From CAYUQT01 sp964596165 (lineage in GTDB: Bacteria; Planctomycetota; Phycisphaerae; UBA1845; JAFGLZ01): DNA of 64,000 nt. A model generated the notes under the pieces. It did no database searches and was not told the origin of the DNA. It saw only the letters and a program-made list of their open reading frames with translations. Made by a program: the position numbers and the translations under genes. Position 1 is the stretch's first letter, and the number at the start of each line of letters is the position of its first letter. The stretch covers positions 23,017 to 87,016 of the forward strand of contig CAZQTW010000019.1 of the NCBI GenBank assembly GCA_964596165.1. Direction: 5' to 3'. Below, one piece after another: positions 26,606 through 34,324 of the stretch.

Positions 26606-27094
26606 ATGTTGCCGAATCATCTCGGTAAGGCATCGGCGATTCTGCTGGGACTGATCTGCACCCTGGCATGGGGTCAGACGTTTCAAGGCGACCCGCGCCC
26701 ACGAGGGGGCTACACCTACTACGACCGCTCCGGTCGCCCCGCGGGATACAGCACGCCGAGGGCCCTCGGCGGCTACACCTACTACGATGCCTCCGGTCGC
26801 CCTGCGGGATACAGCACGCCGAGAGCCCTCGGCGGCTATAACTACTACGATGCGACCGGACGATCCACGGGATACAGTTCCCGACGTCCCTTTGGCGGCC
26901 ACGCGTTCTACGACGGATACGGCAACTACCTGGGCTACAGCAGCGGTCGTCCCTTCGGAGGATACGGCTATTGGGACAGCGCGGGGCGTTTCGCGGGCCA
27001 TGTCTCGTCCTATCCTCGACTGACCTACCGCTACAGCGACGCCCGCTCTCTCTCGTGGGCCAATCCTGACGGCAACGGTCGAGGTCAACCGTAG
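26606..27094 (+). CDS. Secreted protein of five tandem 21-residue GGYxYYD repeats
   Basis: This protein has about 162 residues. ATG 26606 gives a clean signal peptide (MLPNHLGKASAILLGLICTL, cut after AWG); an ATG at 26573 would add 11 residues. The mature protein is built from 21-residue units starting GG-Y-T/N-Y-Y-D, with -GRPAGYS- in the middle and PRAL or RRPF at the end. Four full units and a partial fifth run from 26705 to about 27010. The first two are nearly identical at DNA level, showing recent duplication. The Tyr/Gly-rich repeats suggest an extended or beta-solenoid surface protein. I do not recognise the family. Confidence 0.7.
   Translation: MLPNHLGKASAILLGLICTLAWGQTFQGDPRPRGGYTYYDRSGRPAGYSTPRALGGYTYYDASGRPAGYSTPRALGGYNYYDATGRSTGYSSRRPFGGHAFYDGYGNYLGYSSGRPFGGYGYWDSAGRFAGHVSSYPRLTYRYSDARSLSWANPDGNGRGQP
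26705..27010 (+). repeat. 63-bp tandem coding repeat, about 4.8 copies
   Basis: Units start at 26705, 26768, 26831, 26894 and 26957. Units 1 and 2 differ at only a few bases; identity decays towards unit 5, so the array has grown at its 5' end. Confidence 0.85.
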
Positions 27095-27122
27095 CTCGTC
27101 CTTGCCGGTACGTCGGCTCTTG

Positions 27123-28691
27123 TTACGGTATCGGTCGAGATGTCGGTGACGACCGCGACGTCGTGCCCGTGGCGGCAAGCTGCGGCTGGTAGATCTCCAT
27201 GAGTTCCTTGATCTTCTTCTCGCCTGTTTGGCGGAGCCCCCGAATCAACGGGGCCAACTCCATGGGTTGTTCCGGTTGGCTGATGGCGGCCAAGTCCGTG
27301 CCGAACAGCCGGACGGTCAGAATCGCCTTGCCGCCCGAACCGTGGGTGCCCAAGATGCGGAGTTGATCGTGATCGGCCAGCAGTTTGAAGGCCAGCCGGG
27401 AATAGGTCACTGTCTTGAGCCGCTGGAGCGGCACGGCAATCAGGGGTTGCAGTTCGGTGCCAAGCAGGGTCCGGGCGGCGCCGATGATCAATTCCGTGTC
27501 GAGCTCGGCCGGACCGTCCTTGGGGGGGACTACCTCAACGTCGATGTCGGCCGAGGCGACTCGTTCGTCCACGAGTTCGAGCATGTTCACGGAGACTCGC
27601 AGCGTCCCCGCAATTCGTCCCGGACCGAGCAGGGCCACTATGGGATCCAGGGTGCTCGCCAACGCCTTGCCTCGGATGACGGCCTTGACCAGCTTGTTAT
27701 CGGTGAATTCCGCGCCGACCAATTCAAGATCCACGGTTCCCTCGACCGGCGTGATACGGGCGAGTCTTGTCAGCTCGGCCAATTGCAGCCCCCCGGCCCG
27801 GCCGCGAAACCGGGCGGACAGCACCTTCTGTTCGAGTACTTCGGCCTTCTCGATCGTCAGATCGATGAGCCCGTGGAGGGGTCCACCCTGTATTCGGTTG
27901 GTCCAGTCGGAAAGCTCGATACCTTGGGCTCGACCTTCGAGGGTGATCAGAGGACGGCGATCCTGCTCGCGGTATTGAAGGATGCCCTCAAAACGCCCGT
28001 GGGCCTCTTGCACGCCGAGTACCGACTCTAGTCCGAGGGCTCGCACGGGCAACGACGGCACGCGGAGTGTCAACTCGTGGATCACCAGGTCTCTCGACGG
28101 GCGAAAACGCGCGAGGACGTGAATCGGTCCCTCGGTGGCCGTGTCGTTCAGGGCGTGGCTGACCACGCTGATGCGGCCCTCGTCGGGACGGTCGAACTGG
28201 ATGCGCCCCGTGGTCCCGCGAACACTGAGCGCCATGCCGTTCTCGCGCCAGGCCAGGTCCACATTCTGAAGATCCACGCGCTTGAGACGGATCGCGCTGA
28301 AGTCGTGGGCCAATCCTGACTTCAACACGAGGTTGTAGTCCCCTTGGCGCCATTGGGAACTATCGACCAGGAGTCGACCATCCCTGATGACCAGGGCGAA
28401 GCCGTTGTCCTTGTCGGTCAGTTCGTGCCATTCGGCCAGGCGACAGTTGAAGACCTGTGCCCGTCGTTCAGGCAGCCACACGCGGATGTCCATGAAGTCA
28501 ACACGGTGATAGGTTTGGGGCTTGGCCCGACCGATCGAGACCGGCAACTCCAGGAAGTTGCGGAGATGACGCTCGTGCTTCTTGCGATAGATGCTGCTGT
28601 GAAGGTACGCGGCATATCCGAGCACCGCGTAGAACGGTACCCCGGCCATGCAAATAACCAGCGCCAGCAGGATCTTTCGGCGACGTAACAA
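27123..28691 (-). CDS. AsmA-like inner-membrane-anchored protein
   Basis: This 522-residue protein has one N-terminal membrane helix (KILLALVICMAGVPFYAVLG) and a long periplasmic beta-rich region. It repeats strands such as LLVDSSQWRQGDYNL, LQNVDLAWRENGMALSVRG and LQLAELTRLARITPVEGTVDL, which resemble AsmA/TamB-type proteins that move or control lipids in the envelope. Its C-terminal stretch is Ser/Thr/Pro-rich. It follows purC by 3 bases on the minus strand, so the two are likely co-transcribed. The assignment rests on fold style, not on a decisive motif. Confidence 0.55.
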   Translation of the reverse strand: MLRRRKILLALVICMAGVPFYAVLGYAAYLHSSIYRKKHERHLRNFLELPVSIGRAKPQTYHRVDFMDIRVWLPERRAQVFNCRLAEWHELTDKDNGFALVIRDGRLLVDSSQWRQGDYNLVLKSGLAHDFSAIRLKRVDLQNVDLAWRENGMALSVRGTTGRIQFDRPDEGRISVVSHALNDTATEGPIHVLARFRPSRDLVIHELTLRVPSLPVRALGLESVLGVQEAHGRFEGILQYREQDRRPLITLEGRAQGIELSDWTNRIQGGPLHGLIDLTIEKAEVLEQKVLSARFRGRAGGLQLAELTRLARITPVEGTVDLELVGAEFTDNKLVKAVIRGKALASTLDPIVALLGPGRIAGTLRVSVNMLELVDERVASADIDVEVVPPKDGPAELDTELIIGAARTLLGTELQPLIAVPLQRLKTVTYSRLAFKLLADHDQLRILGTHGSGGKAILTVRLFGTDLAAISQPEQPMELAPLIRGLRQTGEKKIKELMEIYQPQLAATGTTSRSSPTSRPIP

Positions 28692-28694
28692 CCG

Positions 28695-29594
28695 TCATCC
28701 CTCAAATCGCCTTCCCGTCAGCTTCTCGTACGCCTCGACGTACTTGGCCGTGGTGTTGGCCACCACCTCCGCCGGAAGCTCGGGTCCCGGCGGCGTTTTG
28801 TTCCAGCTCAGCGTCTCGAGGTAATTGCGGACGTACTGCTTGTCGAAGCTCTCTTGATCGCGGCCGGGCTGGTACTTGTCCGCCGGCCAGAAGCGGGAAC
28901 TGTCGGGCGTGAGAACCTCGTCGATGAGGATGTACTTGCCGTCCGCCAGGCCCCACTCGAACTTCGTGTCGGCAATGATCACGCCTCGTCCGCGGGCGTA
29001 GTCGGCCGCCGCGCGATAGACGTCGATCGACAGGCGGCGCAGCCTGTCCATCACGCCCGGCGGACACAATTGGGCCGCTTGCTCGAAACTCAGGTTCTCG
29101 TCGTGTCCGCTCGTCGCCTTGGTCGTCGGCGTGAAGATTGGCTCGGGCAGTGCATCGCACTGACGCAGGCCACCGGGCAGCTTGATCCCGCAGATGGTCC
29201 GATCGGCCTGATAACTCTTCCAACCCGAGCCTGCCAGATAGCCGCGGACGACGCATTCGACGGGTACAACCTCCGCCTTGCGGACGATGACCGTCCGGCC
29301 ACACAGTATGTCCGCATGGGGTTGAAGAGGTGTGGGCAGGTCGGCGGGCGCCAGCACCAGCTTCTGAAGGTGATGATCCACACGCTTGCCAAACCACTCA
29401 AACCAGAACGCGCTGAGTTGCGTCAGTACCTTGCCCTTGTTCGGAATGCCCGTGGGCATGACCACGTCGAAGGCACTGATGCGGTCGGTGGCCACGATGG
29501 CCAGCACGTCGCCCAGGTCGTACACGTCGCGAACCTTGCCGCTGCGCACCGGCAAACCGGGGATTTCCGTCTTGTGGATTACGCTCTGCTTCAC
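28695..29594 (-). CDS. purC: Phosphoribosylaminoimidazole-succinocarboxamide synthase
   Basis: PurC joins aspartate to CAIR in purine synthesis using ATP. The protein has 299 residues (the long, eukaryote/Gamma-type form). Landmarks are GKVRDVYDLGD, ATDRISAFDVVMPTGIPNKG, VECVVRGYLAGSGWKSYQ, and IADTKFEWGLADGKYILIDE, then DSSRFWP. GTG 29594 is chosen because AAGGAA lies 7 bases upstream and the family begins here. A promoter with a perfect -35 lies at 29656-29684. It is transcribed divergently from kdsB. Confidence 0.95.
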   Translation of the reverse strand: MKQSVIHKTEIPGLPVRSGKVRDVYDLGDVLAIVATDRISAFDVVMPTGIPNKGKVLTQLSAFWFEWFGKRVDHHLQKLVLAPADLPTPLQPHADILCGRTVIVRKAEVVPVECVVRGYLAGSGWKSYQADRTICGIKLPGGLRQCDALPEPIFTPTTKATSGHDENLSFEQAAQLCPPGVMDRLRRLSIDVYRAAADYARGRGVIIADTKFEWGLADGKYILIDEVLTPDSSRFWPADKYQPGRDQESFDKQYVRNYLETLSWNKTPPGPELPAEVVANTTAKYVEAYEKLTGRRFEG

Positions 29595-29655
29595 GATTGA
29601 GTTTCCTTCTCGTTGGGGAGTAGTCGGACACCGACAACTCCTTTTCCAAGCCGCC

Positions 29656-29684
29656 CATTTACGCGGATCGGTAAGTGTTGTCAA
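29656..29684 (-). promoter_or_regulatory. Candidate sigma-70 promoter for purC
   Basis: Read on the minus strand, -35 TTGACA (29684-29679), a 17-base spacer and a weak -10 TAAATG (29661-29656) precede the GTG start at 29594 by about 60 bases. Confidence 0.5.
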
Positions 29685-29763
29685 CGCTGAAGATGAGGAA
29701 GGCGCCTTGCTCGGCTCGGCATCCTGCCGATACGGTCAGTTTTGCCGTCGATCGATTTTGATT

Positions 29764-29792
29764 TTGACAAGCCTTCGAGCGGGTACTACTAT
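29764..29792 (+). promoter_or_regulatory. Candidate sigma-70 promoter for kdsB
   Basis: A perfect -35 TTGACA (29764-29769), a 17-base spacer and -10 TACTAT (29787-29792) are present. Transcription would start near 29799. This argues against the upstream in-frame TTG at 29742 and for the GTG at 29844 as the kdsB start. Confidence 0.6.
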
Positions 29793-29843
29793 GACGATGG
29801 CGTGGGTGGAAGTGTCAGGACGCGGAGTTCCAGCCTTACAGGT

Positions 29844-30593
29844 GTGTCGTTGGCGGCGGTGGCGGTCATTCCAGCCCGGTACCAGTCTACGCGGTTTCCG
29901 GGGAAACCTCTCGCTAATCAGACCGGCAAGTACCTCATCCAACACGTTTACGATAATGTCTTGTTGGCAAAGAAGTTAAGCAGGGTCATTGTCGCCACCG
30001 ACGACCAGCGGATATTCGACGCGGTTCGAAGCTTTGGCGGCGAGGTCGTCATGACCCGAAGCGATCATGTCTGTGGGACCGACCGGATCGCCGAGGTCGC
30101 CGAAGGGCTGAAGGATCAAATCATCGTCAATGTCCAGGGCGACGAACCGGAGATCGATCCCAGGCAGATCGACCAGCTTGTGGACCTGCTCGAACGGAAC
30201 CGCGAGTGCGACATGGCCACGCTGGCATGTCCGTTCGAAACGGTGGACGACGTCGTTTCCGCAACCACGACCAAGGTCGTGCTGGATCAACACGGCCGCG
30301 CCTTGTATTTCAGCAAGGCGGTCGTTCCGTTCGCCCGCGACGACGGCGGCAAGGTGAAGGATCCCCGGGGCTGGCTGCTCCATCTGGGCATCTACGCATA
30401 CCGACGGGATTTTCTGCTGAGGTACTCGAAGCTGCCGCCTACCCCCTTGGAGAAGATCGAGAAGCTCGAGCAGCTTCGCGCGTTGGAACACGGCTATCGG
30501 ATTGTGGTCGGGGTCGTTGACCGTGCGGCCATTGGTATCGACACCCCTGAGGAATACGCCGCATTTGTGGCCAGGGTCGCGACCAAGATGTAG
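29844..30593 (+). CDS. kdsB: 3-deoxy-manno-octulosonate cytidylyltransferase
   Basis: KdsB activates Kdo as CMP-Kdo for LPS inner core synthesis, so the organism probably has an outer membrane with Kdo. Motifs are VIPARYQSTRFPGKPLA (nucleotide loop), VATDDQRIFD, VNVQGDEPEID (metal/CTP site) and HLGIYAYRRDFL. GTG 29844 gives 249 residues, the usual family length (~250), and fits the promoter at 29764-29792; the ribosome site is weak. The frame is open further upstream to 29742, but that part reads unlike KdsB. Confidence 0.92.
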   Translation: MSLAAVAVIPARYQSTRFPGKPLANQTGKYLIQHVYDNVLLAKKLSRVIVATDDQRIFDAVRSFGGEVVMTRSDHVCGTDRIAEVAEGLKDQIIVNVQGDEPEIDPRQIDQLVDLLERNRECDMATLACPFETVDDVVSATTTKVVLDQHGRALYFSKAVVPFARDDGGKVKDPRGWLLHLGIYAYRRDFLLRYSKLPPTPLEKIEKLEQLRALEHGYRIVVGVVDRAAIGIDTPEEYAAFVARVATKM

Positions 30594-30637
30594 GGGGTCC
30601 GCGACGAGTGGGGAAAAGTGGATAGGGAGGTCCGCTC

Positions 30638-32419
30638 ATGGACGCAGAGAAGCTTCTTTCCTCCGTCAGCAAGGCGACAGACGAAACCGAATTCTACACC
30701 CCCATGCCCGCCGGTTATAAGCCGGGCAAAACCAAGTATGTGGTGGTTTTCGGTACGGTGATGAGCGGGCTGGGCAAGGGAATCTTCAGCTCCTCACTGG
30801 CCAAGGTCCTTCAGGACAAGGGCCTCACCGTCGCGCCGATCAAGCTTGAAGGGTATCTCAATCTTGACAGCGGTACGCTCAACCCCTTCCGGCACGGCGA
30901 GGTATTCGTCCTCGACGACGGCATGGAATGCGACATGGACTTGGGCACCTACGAACGGATGCTCGATCAGGACCTCTCGCGGTGCAATTTTGCCACGAGC
31001 GGACAGATGTACACCCGCGTCCTGGAGAAGGAGCGGAAGGGCAGTTATCTCGGCCGCGACGTGCAGATGATCCCACACGTCACGGGCGAAGTGAAAAGCA
31101 AGCTGCGCGAACTGGCGGTAGTCAGCCACGCCGACGTGGTCTTCGTCGAGATCGGCGGAACGGTCGGCGACGTCGAGAACATGTACTACATCGAGGCCGT
31201 CCGCGAAATGGCGTTCGAGGAGGGACCCGACAGTTTCTGCTTTGTATCGCTGACCTACATCATCGAACCGCCCGCGCTGGGCGAGCAGAAATCCAAGGCG
31301 GCCCAGCTGGGCATCGGACGTCTGCTGGCCAGCGGAATCCAGCCGCACATTATTGCCTGTCGAGCTCACACGCCGGTGACCCGCAAGGTTCGTGAGAAGC
31401 TGGCCCTCTACAGCAATGTGCCGTTGGATTGCGTCTTCTCGATGCACGATTGCCAGAGTGTGTACGTCATTCCCGAGATGCTCCGCGAGGCGCGTATCGA
31501 CAAGGCCGTTCTCGAAATCCTCAAGATCACGGACCGTGTCGACGAGGTGGCCGAGGCGAAGGCGCGCCAGACATGGCAGCGCTACATCGAGCGGTTCAAT
31601 GCCGCCAACAAGCCGCTGACCATCGGGATCACCGGCAAGTACACCACCGTTCGCGACAGCTATGCCAGCATTATCAAGGCGCTCGAGCACTGTGGAACGT
31701 ATCACGGGGTCCGCGTCAACATCGAGTGGATCGATACGACGGAGTTGACTGATGACACGGTGGCCGATGCCTTACGAGGCGTGCACGGTGTTATCGTCCC
31801 CGGCGGTTTCGGCGCCCGCGGTGCGGAAGGCAAGATCAGTTGCATCCGCTATGCCCGCGAGAACAAGATTCCCTACCTGGGGCTCTGCTATGGGTTTCAG
31901 CTTGCCGTGGTCGAATTCGCCCGGCATGTCTGCGGATTGGCGGACGCCAACAGCACGGAGCTCGATCCCGACTGCAAGCACCCCGTCATCGACATCCTTC
32001 CCGAACAGAAGCAGATCGAAGGTTTGGGCGGAAACATGCGACTGGGCGGACGCGACATCCAAATCAAGCCGTACACCCTGGCGTGTCGTCTGTTTAACGG
32101 CGCCAGTGAGGTCCGAATGCGATTCCGTCACCGATACGAAGTCGACCCCCGATACATCGAACAGCTCGAGGCGGGCGGCATTGTCTTCAGCGGCCGAGCC
32201 CCCGACTATCCGATCATGCAGATCTTCGAGTTGCCGCAGGAAGTGCATCCCTACTTCATCGGCACTCAGGCCCATCCGGAACTGATCAGCAGGCCGCTGC
32301 GTCCGGAACCGATGTTCCTTGGACTGGTCGGTGAGGCCATGCGTCGGGCGTACCCCGACGCGTCCAAGGCCGACACGCGTCCGGCGAGTGACTCGGAGCG
32401 CGTGAGCAATACGGCCTAG
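30638..32419 (+). CDS. pyrG: CTP synthase, divergent variant
   Basis: This protein makes CTP from UTP, ATP and glutamine. It has 593 residues: synthetase domain (about 1-310) and class I glutamine amidotransferase (about 320-575) with Cys in LGLCYGFQ (about 415) and HPEL (about 545) for His/Glu. The synthetase domain departs from the standard wording: GTVMSGLGKGIFSSSLA in place of GGVVSSLGKG, KLEGYLNLDSGTLNP in place of KLDPYxNVDPGTMSP, and CDMDLGTYERM in place of TDLDLGHYERF. The metal-site Asp pair in that last block is kept. It is a real enzyme by layout but clearly a separate branch. It lies 44 bases after kdsB (the usual pairing CMP-Kdo needs CTP). Confidence 0.92.
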   Translation: MDAEKLLSSVSKATDETEFYTPMPAGYKPGKTKYVVVFGTVMSGLGKGIFSSSLAKVLQDKGLTVAPIKLEGYLNLDSGTLNPFRHGEVFVLDDGMECDMDLGTYERMLDQDLSRCNFATSGQMYTRVLEKERKGSYLGRDVQMIPHVTGEVKSKLRELAVVSHADVVFVEIGGTVGDVENMYYIEAVREMAFEEGPDSFCFVSLTYIIEPPALGEQKSKAAQLGIGRLLASGIQPHIIACRAHTPVTRKVREKLALYSNVPLDCVFSMHDCQSVYVIPEMLREARIDKAVLEILKITDRVDEVAEAKARQTWQRYIERFNAANKPLTIGITGKYTTVRDSYASIIKALEHCGTYHGVRVNIEWIDTTELTDDTVADALRGVHGVIVPGGFGARGAEGKISCIRYARENKIPYLGLCYGFQLAVVEFARHVCGLADANSTELDPDCKHPVIDILPEQKQIEGLGGNMRLGGRDIQIKPYTLACRLFNGASEVRMRFRHRYEVDPRYIEQLEAGGIVFSGRAPDYPIMQIFELPQEVHPYFIGTQAHPELISRPLRPEPMFLGLVGEAMRRAYPDASKADTRPASDSERVSNTA

Positions 32420-32437
32420 CGCGCCGTTAAGCGTCAA

Positions 32438-32456
32438 CTTGCGAGCGATTCGCAAG
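32438..32456 (+). terminator. Hairpin after pyrG, possible terminator
   Basis: CTTGCGA (32438-32444) pairs perfectly with TCGCAAG (32450-32456) around a 5-base loop. It lacks a clean T-run, so termination is uncertain. Confidence 0.35.
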
Positions 32457-32508
32457 ACCTCTTCTGCCATCGTTACGGTGTCAGTTTGGCAGGGGGCAGG
32501 CCAAGTAC

Positions 32509-32524
32509 TGGAACCTCTTTTGCC
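32509..32524 (+). promoter_or_regulatory. Upstream sigma-54-like promoter motif
   Basis: TGGAAC-N5-TTGCC, with the invariant GG and GC exactly 10 bases apart, matches the -24/-12 consensus at 9 of 11 positions. It lies about 124 bases before the first Hsp20 start. Confidence 0.4.
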
Positions 32525-32579
32525 ATAACCCACTATTGGCAAAGGGTGTACGGCCAATCCGTTCCTTCTGGGCGAAGGC

Positions 32580-32595
32580 TGGCATATCATATGCA
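32580..32595 (+). promoter_or_regulatory. Sigma-54-like promoter of the Hsp20 pair
   Basis: TGGCAT-N5-ATGCA has GG and GC 10 bases apart, as sigma-54 requires, and 9 of 11 consensus matches. Transcription would start near 32606, giving a ~40-base leader to ATG 32648. This is the best-placed promoter for the operon. Confidence 0.5.
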
Positions 32596-32647
32596 CTCCT
32601 TCCGCCGTACGTTGTCGTCGGTGAATTCAAACACAAGGAGAAGCATC

Positions 32648-33073
32648 ATGACAACCTTCCGTTGGCCCAGCGGTTTTGCACCGTTGGTCGGATTGCGCAG
32701 CCTTCAGCGAGAGCTGGAGCGTCTGCTCAACGTCCCGAACTCCGAGGGCTATCCGAACGTCAATGTCTATGATTCGGAAGATGCCTTCGTCGTCGAGGCC
32801 CTGCTGCCCGGTGTCGGGACGAGCGAAATCGATCTCTCGATTACCGGCGACACGCTGGTCATCAAGGGGAACAAGCCACCCCTTCCGGACGTACCCGACG
32901 ACCGGTACCTCAGGCGGGAGCGCGGCCACGGGACGTTCAATCGAACCGTTGTGTTGCCCGACAGTGTCGATCCGGATGGTGTAACCGCCCGACTCGCCAA
33001 CGGCATCCTGACGATTCGGCTGCCAAAGAGCGTTCAAGCGCGCTCGCACAAGATTTCCGTAAAGGGCGGATAG
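32648..33073 (+). CDS. Small heat shock protein Hsp20 (first copy)
   Basis: This 141-residue holdase chaperone has an alpha-crystallin domain at about 38-135: PNVNVYDSEDAFVVEALLPG, then LVIKGNKPPLPD, and the C-terminal LANGILTIRLPKS with the conserved G-x-L motif. ATG 32648 follows AAGGAG. It is the first gene of a two-gene operon with the copy at 33132, and a sigma-54-like motif lies upstream. It should bind unfolding proteins without ATP. Confidence 0.93.
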   Translation: MTTFRWPSGFAPLVGLRSLQRELERLLNVPNSEGYPNVNVYDSEDAFVVEALLPGVGTSEIDLSITGDTLVIKGNKPPLPDVPDDRYLRRERGHGTFNRTVVLPDSVDPDGVTARLANGILTIRLPKSVQARSHKISVKGG

Positions 33074-33131
33074 AAGGCGCGGCATTCCGAGTGGCGAAGT
33101 CCGGCGATTGACTGAATGCAGGGAGAAGACC

Positions 33132-33548
33132 ATGAGCCAGAAGAAAGATAAGAATGAAACCGTCGGCCGGGCGGGCAAGGTGGAAACAGAGGTTGAGCGC
33201 GCAGAGCCCATCGCGAATGAAACCGTCGCTCCGGCGATCGACATCTGCGAGACCGACACGGGCTGGCTGTTGGTGGCCGACATGCCTGGGGTGACAAAGG
33301 ACGGAATCGACGTTCAGGTCGAACGAGGCGTGTTGACCCTCTCCGGCAAATGCGGATGCGAGCCGCCCCAGGGACGAATCGTCTATGAGGGGTTCAGTCG
33401 AGCGAACTACTTTCGATCGGTTACCCTGAGCGACGAGATCGATCGCGGCAAGATCACGGCCACGCAAAACGAAGGCGTATTGACCGTCATGTTGCCGAAG
33501 GCGGCGGCCGCCCAAACCCGAAAGATTACCGTGCAGGGCCCGGGCTGA
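33132..33548 (+). CDS. Small heat shock protein Hsp20 (second copy)
   Basis: This 138-residue paralogue has a longer charged N-terminal arm (MSQKKDKNETVGRAGKVE). The alpha-crystallin domain is at about 33-135: PAIDICETDTGWLLVADMPG, VLTLSGKCG, and the end block NEGVLTVMLPK. Cys residues in the loop (KCGCEPP) are unusual and could respond to redox. The start has GGGAGAAG upstream and lies 58 bases after the first copy. The pair likely makes mixed oligomers. Confidence 0.92.
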   Translation: MSQKKDKNETVGRAGKVETEVERAEPIANETVAPAIDICETDTGWLLVADMPGVTKDGIDVQVERGVLTLSGKCGCEPPQGRIVYEGFSRANYFRSVTLSDEIDRGKITATQNEGVLTVMLPKAAAAQTRKITVQGPG

Positions 33549-33581
33549 GACGGTCCGGGACTCGCGATAGGGGATGAGAAG

Positions 33582-34052
33582 TCAGAGCCCCGCTCCGCAG
33601 GCCGGGCAGCGCATTTTGCCGTCCGGCTGCACTGTCGGCGTGACCCACTTTCGGCACTTGGTGTTCTTGCAGAGGACGTACGGATAGAGCGTCTTCTGCT
33701 TGCACTTCGGACATTGGGTCGGCCATTTCCTGAAATGGGGTTCGAACTGGAGCTTGCCCGCAAACCGGCACTGCGGGTTTGTGCAGGATACGCGGAATGT
33801 AGCCGTTTCGGATGGTGTGCCCATTTCCCTGGACGGCCACAGCCAGTCGCCCAGGCAACTCACAAACAACAGGACGACGAACCCTGCGCTTGCCAGAGCC
33901 ATCACACGGATAGCCGGCGAACGGAGCATCGCCCACGGGTCTTCCTTTGCGGAGACGATAAACAAACGGAAACGCTGGGGAGCGGTGGGCAGCCAAAGAC
34001 GGACGGCGGTAACCGCCTCGACGACCTTTCGAGTGATCTCTTCCTTCTTCAT
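33582..34052 (-). CDS. Zinc-ribbon membrane protein, function unknown
   Basis: This encodes 156 residues. ATG 34052 gives MKKEEITRKVVEAV; a longer frame to 34088 has no support. One membrane helix (VMALASAGFVVLLFVSCLG, about 51-69) is followed by a Cys-rich end. Three Cys pairs are visible: CTNPQC, CPKCKQK and then CKNTKC, ending CPACGAGL, the look of two or three zinc ribbons. This layout is common in planctomycete proteins of unknown role. It converges with the Hsp20 operon. Confidence 0.6.
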   Translation of the reverse strand: MKKEEITRKVVEAVTAVRLWLPTAPQRFRLFIVSAKEDPWAMLRSPAIRVMALASAGFVVLLFVSCLGDWLWPSREMGTPSETATFRVSCTNPQCRFAGKLQFEPHFRKWPTQCPKCKQKTLYPYVLCKNTKCRKWVTPTVQPDGKMRCPACGAGL

Positions 34053-34324
34053 GCGGGCCTGCCTCTGAGGCAAAACGCCCCATGGCACATAGGATTCTAG
34101 AGATCGTGTCGCACAGGGTCAAACAATCATACTCCGGGCACGTCCTGGGCTCTCCTTCGGAGTCCGGAGATGCGCACGAAGCCATGCGGCGATGGTTTGC
34201 CGATTGACCGAGAGTCCTAGGCGGCTGGGCGGCATCACGGTAGACTCATCCGCGGTGACGGCTTGGAGAAAGCTGCCGAAGGGTTCCACCGGACCACCGA
34301 CGTCTCCAAAGAGGCTCTCCGCGC

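Noticed and set aside
27053..28320. Identical 18-base word at 27053-27070 and 28303-28320
   Set aside because: Only one pair, in different genes and no mobile context; may be chance or codon bias.
29742..29843. Upstream extension of kdsB from TTG 29742
   Set aside because: It would cover the -35/-10 promoter elements, and its residues do not match KdsB; family length fits the GTG at 29844.
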